A stretch of DNA of 7,463 nucleotides from Burkholderiaceae bacterium (GTDB taxonomy: Bacteria; Pseudomonadota; Gammaproteobacteria; Burkholderiales; Burkholderiaceae_D), in the NCBI GenBank assembly GCA_019752915.1, contig JAIELO010000130.1, forward strand, positions 1-7,463. The letters run 5' to 3'. The notes beneath the pieces were generated by a model. It was not told the origin of the DNA and did no database searches. It was given only the letters and a program-made list of their open reading frames with translations. The position numbers were made by a program, and so were the translations under genes. This document shows, piece after piece, positions 1-5,990 of this stretch (position 1 is the first letter of the stretch; each line of letters opens with the position of its first letter).

Positions 1-850
1 CCACCACGCCCTCCATCCTCACTCCCTCCACCGGCCGCAGGTTCTGCCGCACCGCCGTGGCGCTGAGCAGGAACAGGTCGATCATGTGGTTCATGTGGCG
101 CACTTCGAACTGGATGCGGCCCAGTGCATCGATGGCACCCAGTTTCTCGTCAGTGGTGCGGCGGAAGCCCTGCCCATACATGCGCAACAGGCCGCGTACA
201 TTGGCGTCCACACTGGTAAGCGGGGTACGCAACTCATGCGCCACGGTGGCCAGCCCCGCCCCGAGTCCGGCCAGCTTTTCCTGCGCCAGCATATGGCGGC
301 TCACCTTGGCAGCGGACAGCACGGCAATGGTGAACCAGTGGATCGGCAACTGTTGCAGTACCGGCCGGCTCAGCAGAAGGGTGCTTTCGCCCAGCAGAAC
401 CGCAGCAAGGCAGGCTGCCAGCGTGCCGGCCAGATAGGCTGGCAGCGCGAGCGTAATTTCGAAGTGGAATAACACGACCAGCCCGATCAGCAGTGACTCA
501 CTCCACACGCCCGATGCATGGTTCATCAGGAACATGAAGGTAAAGAAAAACGGAAAGATATAGCTGAGGGTGAGTAGCAGATACCAGTGCAGCATACGGC
601 GGCTGAACTGACGCGCGAACAGCCCCAGCGCACAGAGCAGAATGCCGAACAGACGTAGCGGCAGAGTTTCATATTCCTGCGGGAAAAAATGCTGCCAGAT
701 CACGTAGTACAGGGGCATGGCCACCGTGCCGATGCTGGCTAATAGCAACACGCGCGCCGTCGCATGGTCTTCTCCGCCATGGTAATGCAGCAGCGTCTGC
801 AGCCGCTCTTGCAGAGTGTGTTTCCAGCTGGGTGGCGGGCGGATCGGCAT
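1..850 (-). CDS. cqsS: CqsS/LqsS-type quorum-sensing membrane histidine kinase, N-terminal part (cut by window edge)
   Basis: The minus strand is open without a stop from the ATG at 850-848 to base 1, giving 283 residues; the kinase ATP-binding half lies outside the window. An in-frame TGA at 871-869 limits the start, and there is no good Shine-Dalgarno before the ATG. The protein has a short cytoplasmic N-terminus, then about six hydrophobic segments (roughly residues 33-52, 65-79, 87-109, 118-133, 135-154, 171-182). The third contains IFPFFFTFMFLMN, which resembles the ligand-binding helix region of CqsS/LqsS sensors. A linker leads to the H-box AHELRTPL with phospho-accepting His205, about the same depth as His194 of Vibrio CqsS. 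Family knowledge: such sensors detect alpha-hydroxyketones and switch between kinase and phosphatase activity. The divergent neighbour is the matching synthase, which strongly supports the assignment. Whether a C-terminal receiver domain exists (CqsS) or not (LqsS) cannot be seen. JqsS of Janthinobacterium is the likely nearest relative (inference). Confidence 0.85.
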   Translation of the reverse strand, partial: MPIRPPPSWKHTLQERLQTLLHYHGGEDHATARVLLLASIGTVAMPLYYVIWQHFFPQEYETLPLRLFGILLCALGLFARQFSRRMLHWYLLLTLSYIFPFFFTFMFLMNHASGVWSESLLIGLVVLFHFEITLALPAYLAGTLAACLAAVLLGESTLLLSRPVLQQLPIHWFTIAVLSAAKVSRHMLAQEKLAGLGAGLATVAHELRTPLTSVDANVRGLLRMYGQGFRRTTDEKLGAIDALGRIQFEVRHMNHMIDLFLLSATAVRQNLRPVEGVRMEGVV

Positions 851-917
851 GGTCGGATTGATTTTTGTCAAACCATCATCATCGCCGTATTTTGTTGCGT
901 GGTTGAACATATCAAAC

Positions 918-945
918 CATCAATTGATTAGCATCAATCGATCGA
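918..945. repeat. Tandem palindromic elements in the divergent promoter
   Basis: ATCAATTGAT at 919-928 is a perfect 10-bp palindrome. Fourteen bases later the same half recurs (CATCAAT at 918-924 and again at 932-938), followed by CGAT rather than TGAT. The second copy runs into another perfect palindrome, TCGATCGA, at 938-945. The 14-bp period is not a whole number of helical turns (about 1.3). The arrangement looks like a pair of regulator half-sites serving either divergent gene, but the regulator is unknown. Confidence 0.4.
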
Positions 946-967
946 ACGTTTTTTGGCCGCAAGGTTG

Positions 968-988
968 TTGTTAAGATTTTTTTAACAA
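968..988. repeat. Inverted repeat TTGTTAA-N7-TTAACAA upstream of the synthase
   Basis: Perfect 7-bp arms at 968-974 and 982-988 are separated by a 7-nt T-rich spacer. The centre-to-centre distance of 14 bp, the AT-rich arms and the overlap with the putative -10 (972-977) suit an operator. As RNA the hairpin would be weak, and it ends only 6 nt before the Shine-Dalgarno, so a role at the mRNA level is possible but less likely. Confidence 0.4.
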
Positions 989-994
989 TAGACC

Positions 995-1000
995 GGAGGT
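995..1000 (+). promoter_or_regulatory. Strong ribosome binding site of the autoinducer synthase
   Basis: GGAGGT lies 5 nt before the ATG at 1006. It is a near-perfect anti-16S match and fixes the start of the synthase at this ATG rather than at the in-frame ATG at 1021 (residue 6). Confidence 0.85.
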
Positions 1001-1005
1001 AGACC

Positions 1006-2310
1006 ATGTCGCATGCCAGTATGCTCGGAAGTACCCAGACCTTGCAGGAGTTCTTGCCCGCCGAACAGTGCATGCCCGATTTTGTGACGCGTCGCATGGA
1101 TCGGCATTACGTTACGCGCATCGAGCAATTGCTGGGGGGGGAACATCCCCATGCCTGGCAGCCGACCCCGGCCAACGCCGTGTATCTGGCGGGGAACGAT
1201 TACCTGTGTCTGGCCGGAGAAGCGCAATTGCGCTACGCCCAGCTAGCGGCGCTGGTGCAGAGCGAGGGGGAATTGCTGATGTCGGCCGTGTATCTACAGC
1301 AGGGCAGCGCCCAGCATGCGCTGGAGCAGCGACTGGCGCAGTGGATGGGCGCGCAGGATGGCGTGCTGACCCAGTCCGGCTGGGCCGCCAATGTGGGACT
1401 GGTGCAGACGCTGGCCGGCCCGGACGTGCCGGTGTATCTCGACATGCAGGCGCATGCTTCGCTGTGGGAGGGCGCGCAGTCGGCTGCTGCACCGGCGGTC
1501 GGTTTTCTGCATAACGATCTGGCGCATCTGGCCAAGCAGCTGGCGCGCCACGGGCGCGGGCTGATCGTGGTCGATGCGCTGTACAGCACCAATGGCAGTG
1601 TGGCGCCGCTGGCGGGGCTGGTGGAACTGGCCGAGCGCAGCGGCAGTATTCTGATCGTCGACGAATCCCATTCGCTGGGCACGCACGGGCCGCAGGGCGC
1701 GGGACTGACTGCGGCGCTGGGTTTGGTTGAACGGGTGCATTTTCGCACGGCATCGCTGGCCAAGGCGTTTGCCGGACGGGCCGGGTTTATCAGTTGTTCC
1801 AGCCGCTTCAAGGGCTACTTCCTGTCGGAGTCACGTCCGGCGATTTTCAGTTCCTGTTTGCTGCGGCACGAACTGGCATGGCTGGCGGCGGCACTGGAGT
1901 TCATCAAGCAGGCGGACGGGCGACGCGCGGCACTGCATCAGCACAGTCGCTACGTGCGCAGCCACCTGACGGCGCTGGGATTGAATGTCAGCGATGGCAG
2001 CGAGCAGATTATTGCGCTGGAAGCGGGGCTGGAACCGCACACGCTGGCGCTGCGCAAGGCGCTGGAACGGCACGGCGTGTATGGGGCGATGTTCTGCGCA
2101 CCGGCCACCGCCAAGAACCGTTCGCTGGTCAGGCTGACGCTCAATTCCGGCCTGACAGCCGCGCAGCTGGAGCAGATCGTGCAGGCTTGTGATGCGCTGC
2201 GCGAGGAACTGGACTGGCAGAACTGGTCCTCGACGCGGCGCCTGCAGCGTCGTTCGCAGGTGAGCGTGTCGCAGCCGCGCGTGGTGCGTTATCATGGTGG
2301 CTATGACTGA
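1006..2310 (+). CDS. cqsA: CqsA/LqsA-type alpha-hydroxyketone autoinducer synthase (PLP-dependent)
   Basis: A 434-residue member of the alpha-oxoamine synthase family (fold-type I PLP enzymes such as KBL and BioF). Visible motifs are GNDYL (63-67), a QSGWAANVGL segment (123-132, cofactor-phosphate region), DMQAHASLWEG (146-156), VDESHSLGTHGPQGAGL (218-234, with Asp219 expected to contact the PLP pyridine nitrogen) and TASLAKAFAGRAG (248-260, with Lys253 the Schiff-base lysine). The wording of the last two motifs matches CqsA more closely than BioF or KBL. Known for the family: condensation of an acyl-CoA with a small amino substrate (SAM or 2-aminobutyrate in Vibrio), giving CAI-1 or LAI-1 type alpha-hydroxyketones that cross membranes. 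The divergent CqsS-like sensor gene supports the signalling role. About 30 C-terminal residues (from 405) form an Arg-rich tail beyond the roughly 390 residues of Vibrio CqsA, and the tail's codons run into the globin gene. Janthinobacterium JqsA or Legionella LqsA would be equivalent names. The chain length of the product cannot be read from sequence. Confidence 0.92.
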   Translation: MSHASMLGSTQTLQEFLPAEQCMPDFVTRRMDRHYVTRIEQLLGGEHPHAWQPTPANAVYLAGNDYLCLAGEAQLRYAQLAALVQSEGELLMSAVYLQQGSAQHALEQRLAQWMGAQDGVLTQSGWAANVGLVQTLAGPDVPVYLDMQAHASLWEGAQSAAAPAVGFLHNDLAHLAKQLARHGRGLIVVDALYSTNGSVAPLAGLVELAERSGSILIVDESHSLGTHGPQGAGLTAALGLVERVHFRTASLAKAFAGRAGFISCSSRFKGYFLSESRPAIFSSCLLRHELAWLAAALEFIKQADGRRAALHQHSRYVRSHLTALGLNVSDGSEQIIALEAGLEPHTLALRKALERHGVYGAMFCAPATAKNRSLVRLTLNSGLTAAQLEQIVQACDALREELDWQNWSSTRRLQRRSQVSVSQPRVVRYHGGYD

Positions 2311-2692
2311 ATCCCGAACTCTCTATGAAGTAATTGGTGGCGCCGCTGTCGTGCGTGACATGGTCGACCGGTTTTATGACCTGATGGAACTGGAGCCGCA
2401 GTTTGCCCTGCTGCGCGCTGCGCACGGGCCGTCGCTCGACAATGCGCGCGAACGCCTGTTCATGTTTTTAAGTGGCTGGATGGGTGGTCCGGATCTGTAT
2501 GTGCAGGCGCACGGCCATCCGCGCCTGCGGATGCGCCACATGCCGTTTGCAATTGGTACGCAGGAGCGTGATCAGTGGCTGCAGGCGATGGCGTGGGCCA
2601 TGGACGATGTCGGTATCGACGAGGCTTTGCGCTTGCGGTTGATGGAGTCGTTCTATCAGACCGCCGACTGGATGCGTAACAAGCCGGATTGA
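2294..2692 (+). CDS. Group II (O-type) truncated haemoglobin
   Basis: A 132-residue globin (129 if the ATG at 2303 is used). The 2/2 globin pattern is clear: LYEVIGG (10-16), B-helix FY with TyrB10 at 28, FLSGWMGGPDLY (58-69), then GHPRLRMRHMPF with proximal His82, and the ERDQWL helix with TrpG8 at 95. The RLRMRH/Trp combination is that of trHbO/GlbO. CD1 appears to be His44 or its neighbour rather than Tyr. Family members bind O2 and NO and are linked to NO/peroxide detoxification or delivery of O2 to the respiratory chain; the role here is unknown. The start overlaps the synthase gene by 17 bp, with a weak GGTG 7 nt upstream, so translation is probably coupled to the synthase. It lies in the same apparent operon as rmuC. 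Confidence 0.92.
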   Translation: MVAMTESRTLYEVIGGAAVVRDMVDRFYDLMELEPQFALLRAAHGPSLDNARERLFMFLSGWMGGPDLYVQAHGHPRLRMRHMPFAIGTQERDQWLQAMAWAMDDVGIDEALRLRLMESFYQTADWMRNKPD

Positions 2693-2696
2693 TGCC

Positions 2697-4022
2697 ATGA
2701 GCCAGAGTGAATTTTTAGTGCTGTTACTGGTGCTGGCGATGGTGCTGGTGCTGCAGGTGCTGGCCTTGTTGCAGAACCGTGTTGGGCGTGGTGCGCGTAG
2801 CTCGGAAGATGATGGTATCGCCGAGCGTATCGAACGGGTCGAGCGTGAAGTACGGCTGCAGTTGCAGGCGACTGCGCAGGCCACCCATGGCGCGACGGTG
2901 CAGCAGTTCGAAGCGATGCGCCGGCAGCTGGAAGCGCAGGGCATGGTGGGGCGCGAGGAGCAGAGTCGCAATCTGAAGCTGTTTGCCGACAGTATGAATC
3001 AGACGCTGGCGCGCCTGACCGAATCGAATGCAGCGCACATGCAGGAGGTGCGCGCCACGCTGGAAGCGAAGATCCGCGATCTGCAAACGGATAACGGTGC
3101 GCGACTCGAAGAAATGCGCAAGACGGTGGACGAGAAACTGCATGCCACGCTGGAGGCGCGCCTGAGTGCTTCGTTCCAGCAGGTGTCGGAACGGCTGGAG
3201 CGCGTGCATCAGGGACTCGGCGAGATGCAGCAGCTGGCGATCGGGGTGGGCGACTTGAAACGCGTGCTGACCAACGTCAAAACGCGCGGCACGTGGGGCG
3301 AGGTGCAGCTGGAAATGCTGCTCGAACAGGTGCTCACGCCAGAGCAGTATGCGCGCAATGTCGAGACCATCGCCGGTAGCGGCGCGCGGGTAGAGTTTGC
3401 ACTCCGGCTGCCCGGCCCGACCGATGGTGCGGTGCCGGTCTGGATGCCGATCGATGCCAAGTTCCCGAAAGAGCAGTACGAGCGTCTGGTCGATGCTGCC
3501 GAACGTGCCGATGCGGAGGGCGTGGCCACGGCGGGTCGCGAACTGGAACGCGCGGTGCGGCTGGAAGCGAAGACGATCGCGGAAAAATATCTGTCACCAC
3601 CGCAGACTACTGACTTTGCGATTCTGTTCCTGCCGACCGAGGGGTTGTATGCGGAAGTGATGCGGCGTCCCGGTCTGGCTGACGATCTGCAGCGCGTGCA
3701 CCGGGTCAGTATCGCCGGACCGTCGACGCTGTCGGCGCTGCTCAATAGTCTGCAGATGGGCTTCCGTACGCTGGCGCTGGAGCGTCGTTCGTCGGAAGTG
3801 TGGCAGGTGCTGGGGGCGGTCAAGACCGAGTTCGGTAAATTCGGTGACGTGCTGTCCGCGACCCGTCTGTCGCTGGAACGCGCAGCCAAGAATATCGAGT
3901 CGGCGGAAACCCGTAGCCGCCAGATGTCGCGCAAACTGAAATCGGTGGAAGCCTTGCCGAGCGAAGATGCGCAATTGCTGCTGGGTGCGCACCCCGAGCC
4001 GGGCGAGAGTGACGCTGAATAG
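2697..4022 (+). CDS. rmuC: DNA recombination protein RmuC
   Basis: A 441-residue protein with the RmuC plan: one N-terminal membrane segment (about 6-25), a long charged coiled coil (about 40-180, many E/R/Q heptads), then the conserved C-terminal domain. That domain has NVKTRGTWGEVQLEMLLEQVL (193-213), PIDAKFP (251-257), FAILFLPTEGLYAEV (307-321), GPSTLSALLNSLQMGFRTL (341-359) and a final helical segment up to about 417. The C-terminal domain is related to PD-(D/E)XK-type nucleases. RmuC is known to limit inversions at short inverted repeats in E. coli; its exact biochemical role is poorly defined. It starts 4 nt after the globin stop with only a weak ribosome site, so it is probably translated from the cqsA-globin transcript. 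The stop (4020-4022) overlaps the left arm of a hairpin. Length and motifs are normal and nothing suggests damage. Confidence 0.93.
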   Translation: MSQSEFLVLLLVLAMVLVLQVLALLQNRVGRGARSSEDDGIAERIERVEREVRLQLQATAQATHGATVQQFEAMRRQLEAQGMVGREEQSRNLKLFADSMNQTLARLTESNAAHMQEVRATLEAKIRDLQTDNGARLEEMRKTVDEKLHATLEARLSASFQQVSERLERVHQGLGEMQQLAIGVGDLKRVLTNVKTRGTWGEVQLEMLLEQVLTPEQYARNVETIAGSGARVEFALRLPGPTDGAVPVWMPIDAKFPKEQYERLVDAAERADAEGVATAGRELERAVRLEAKTIAEKYLSPPQTTDFAILFLPTEGLYAEVMRRPGLADDLQRVHRVSIAGPSTLSALLNSLQMGFRTLALERRSSEVWQVLGAVKTEFGKFGDVLSATRLSLERAAKNIESAETRSRQMSRKLKSVEALPSEDAQLLLGAHPEPGESDAE

Positions 4023-4056
4023 TCTGGTCTAGACCGGACTAGCCTGCGCCGCAGGC
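4021..4056. terminator. Twin hairpins between converging genes (putative bidirectional terminator)
   Basis: Hairpin one pairs 4021-4029 with 4032-4040 (9 bp including one G-U, essentially a near-perfect palindrome centred on CTAG). Hairpin two pairs GCCTGC at 4042-4047 with GCAGGC at 4051-4056 around a 3-nt loop. They fill almost all of the 38 bp between the rmuC stop and the moeA-end stop. Neither has a T-tract on either strand, so these are not classical intrinsic terminators. They could stop transcripts weakly, or protect the 3' ends of both mRNAs. Confidence 0.45.
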
Positions 4057-4060
4057 CCAC

Positions 4061-5989
4061 TTAGATCAGTCCTTCCAGCGGCAGCACTTCCACCATATCG
4101 CCTTCTGCCACGCTGCCCTGTTCATGGGCCAGTACCACGATGCAGTTGGCTTCCGTCATCGAGCGCAGGATGCCTGACCCTTGTGCGCCGGTCAGGCGCA
4201 CTTGCGGCTGGCCATCCGCCGCACGGCTGATGATGCCGCGCTGGTATTCGGTGCGGCCGGGACGTTTGCGGATCGCCATCTGCGTTCTGGCCTGCAGGGT
4301 GGGCAGGCTGGCACTGCAACCCATCATGGCCAGTAAGGCCGGGCGCGCGAACAGATAGAACGAGATGACTACGGCGACCGGATTGCCCGGCAGTCCAAAC
4401 AGCCACGCACTGTCGCGACCATCGCGGATCTGGCCGAAGGCGAGCGGGCGACCCGGCCGCATGGCCAGCTTCCAGAACGACAACTGGCCTAGGCTGGCGA
4501 GAATATCGCGGGTGTAATCGGCCGCGCCTTCGGAGACCCCGCCGGATGTGATGATGGCGTCGGCCTGCTGGCAGGCGCTACGCAGGGTGGCATCGAGTGC
4601 TGCCGGATCATCGCGCACGATGCCCAGATCGATCACTTCACAGCCTAGGCGCGTCAGCATGCCGAACACGGTGTAGCGGTTGCTGTCATAAATGCAGCCC
4701 TGATCGAGTGCCTGTCCCGGCGCGCGTAACTCGTCACCGGTCGAGAAGAAGGCGACGCGCAGTTTGCGCTGCACGCGCACTTCGGCAATGCCCAGCGAGG
4801 CAATCAGGCCCAGATCGGCAGGGCGCAATAGCTTGCCGCGTGCCAGTGCCACGCTGCCCGCTCGGAGGTCTTCACCGGCAAAGCGGCGATTGGCACCGGG
4901 CGTGATGGCGCCGTGCGCGATGGTGACCTGCGTATCACTGATGGCGCTGGCCAGTTCCTGCGGCAGCACACTGTCGCAACCGGCCGGCATGGCGGCACCT
5001 GTCATGATGCGGATGCATTGCCCCGCTTGCGGCGTGAGCGCGCAAGGCCGGCCTGCGTAGGCAATGCCGATCACTTCCAGTGTGACGCAAGCATCGGCTG
5101 GTGCCGGCAGATCGTCGCCACGCAGGGCGTATCCGTCCATGGCCGAATTGTCGTAAGCCGGCACATTGATGGGCGAGATGATGTCGGCAGCCAGCACCCG
5201 ATCCAGTGCGCCGTGCAGGTTGACGGTGACGCTGGCACTGGCATCGAGTGGCGTGATCTGCGCGGCGATCAGGCGCTGCGCCTGTTCTACATGCAGACCA
5301 GCAGAGTCGCCCGGAACCGCTGCGGTGCTGTGAGCGGCAGGGGCTGGACTGGTGACGATGCCAGGTGTGGCCTGTTGTTCCAGCGCCTGCAATTCTTCGA
5401 CGGTATTGATGTTGCTGAAGGCGTCGTCCTGCTCGAATCGCACCTCTGCCACGCGTAGCGTTTTGTACCACCGTTCCATACGCCGCTCGCCGCTGGCCAG
5501 ATAGTCTTCCAGTTGCGGCAGCAGGCTGGCTTTCAGCAGCGCGAACACCGGATGCAGTTGCGGCTGGGGTGTGCTCTCGCCGTCGCGCGGGCGCATGGTC
5601 ACAGCCAGTGCGACATCGGCATCCTGCGCCACGAGCGCAGCGTGCAGGCGTTCGGCCAGATCGTCCGGCAGCAGTGGCGAATCACATGGTACGGTTAGCA
5701 GTAGTTCGGTGGGGCAGAATTGCAGGCCGATTTGCAGTCCGGCCAGCGGGCCTTCGAACCCATCGAGCCAGTCCGGCAGCACCGGGACACTACCGGCCAG
5801 CAGCTGGTACCGGGGCAGATTACGGTTGGCGTTAATCGCCACGGTGCTGACCTGCGGCGCCAGTCGCTGCAGCACATGCTGCACGAGTGTACTGCCACGA
5901 AAAGGCTGCAAGCCCTTGTCCACGCTGCCCATGCGGGTGCCACGGCCGCCCGCCAGTATCAGGCCGGTGATCTTGCTCTTGAAAGACAA
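4061..5989 (-). CDS. mobA/moeA: Fused MobA-MoeA: molybdenum cofactor guanylyltransferase / molybdopterin molybdotransferase
   Basis: One uninterrupted 642-codon reading frame. The MobA part (about 1-204) has LAGGRGTRMGSVDKGL (12-27, GTP-binding signature), PCDSPLLP (101-108), HPVFALL (146-152) and FSNINTVEEL (191-200). A linker of about 30 residues rich in Ala/Pro/Ser/Thr (205-231) follows. The MoeA part (about 232-642) has NSAMDGYALR (281-290), MTGAAMPAGCDSVLPQE (329-345), FFSTGDEL (414-421), IYDSNR (433-438), SGGVSEGAADYT (482-493), AMRPGRPLAFG (509-519), GLPGNPV (532-538) and the C-terminal beta domain. MoeA inserts molybdate into adenylated molybdopterin; MobA then adds GMP to give Mo-MGD, so the fusion joins the last two steps. 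No ATG or GTG lies in the linker that could start a separate MoeA, so the fusion looks real. Translation starts at TTG (5989-5987), 1 nt after the moaA stop. In the MoeA part, Arg replaces both Lys of the usual KPGKP motif and SVGEAD reads SEGAAD. Confidence 0.92.
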   Translation of the reverse strand: MSFKSKITGLILAGGRGTRMGSVDKGLQPFRGSTLVQHVLQRLAPQVSTVAINANRNLPRYQLLAGSVPVLPDWLDGFEGPLAGLQIGLQFCPTELLLTVPCDSPLLPDDLAERLHAALVAQDADVALAVTMRPRDGESTPQPQLHPVFALLKASLLPQLEDYLASGERRMERWYKTLRVAEVRFEQDDAFSNINTVEELQALEQQATPGIVTSPAPAAHSTAAVPGDSAGLHVEQAQRLIAAQITPLDASASVTVNLHGALDRVLAADIISPINVPAYDNSAMDGYALRGDDLPAPADACVTLEVIGIAYAGRPCALTPQAGQCIRIMTGAAMPAGCDSVLPQELASAISDTQVTIAHGAITPGANRRFAGEDLRAGSVALARGKLLRPADLGLIASLGIAEVRVQRKLRVAFFSTGDELRAPGQALDQGCIYDSNRYTVFGMLTRLGCEVIDLGIVRDDPAALDATLRSACQQADAIITSGGVSEGAADYTRDILASLGQLSFWKLAMRPGRPLAFGQIRDGRDSAWLFGLPGNPVAVVISFYLFARPALLAMMGCSASLPTLQARTQMAIRKRPGRTEYQRGIISRAADGQPQVRLTGAQGSGILRSMTEANCIVVLAHEQGSVAEGDMVEVLPLEGLI

Positions 5990-5990
5990 A

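Larger units (their letters stand above)
851..1005. promoter_or_regulatory. Divergent promoter region between sensor kinase and autoinducer synthase
   Basis: This is the only stretch over 100 bp in the left half without a gene, and it is clearly more AT-rich than the flanking coding DNA. It must hold the promoters of both divergent genes. A weak extended -10 for the synthase can be read on the plus strand (TG-T-TAAGAT, 969-977), and one for the kinase on the minus strand (TG-A-TATGTT, 914-906). Neither has a convincing -35. A perfect TTGACA lies on the minus strand at 871-866, but it is too close to the kinase ATG and has no matching -10. Palindromic elements at 919-945 and 968-988 fall between or over these sites, as expected for regulator binding. 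The promoter positions are guesses. Confidence 0.5.

Noticed and set aside
57..472. Two overlapping plus-strand ORFs of 126 and 128 codons
   Set aside because: They are antisense to the sensor kinase, whose H-box and membrane helices read cleanly on the minus strand; the composition is typical of a GC-rich shadow frame.
1112..1753. Minus-strand ORF of 213 codons, rich in Pro, Ala and Arg
   Set aside because: It is antisense to the synthase, shows no motif, and results from GC-rich third positions.
1006..2310. 8-amino-7-oxononanoate synthase (BioF) or glycine C-acetyltransferase
   Set aside because: Same fold family, but the motif wording (SLAKAFAGRAG, DESHSLGTHGP), the lack of biotin genes and the divergent CqsS-like sensor favour CqsA.
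3209..4060. Minus-strand ORF of 283 codons antisense to rmuC
   Set aside because: It is Ser/Arg/Thr-rich shadow coding without domains; the plus-strand frame is a clear RmuC.
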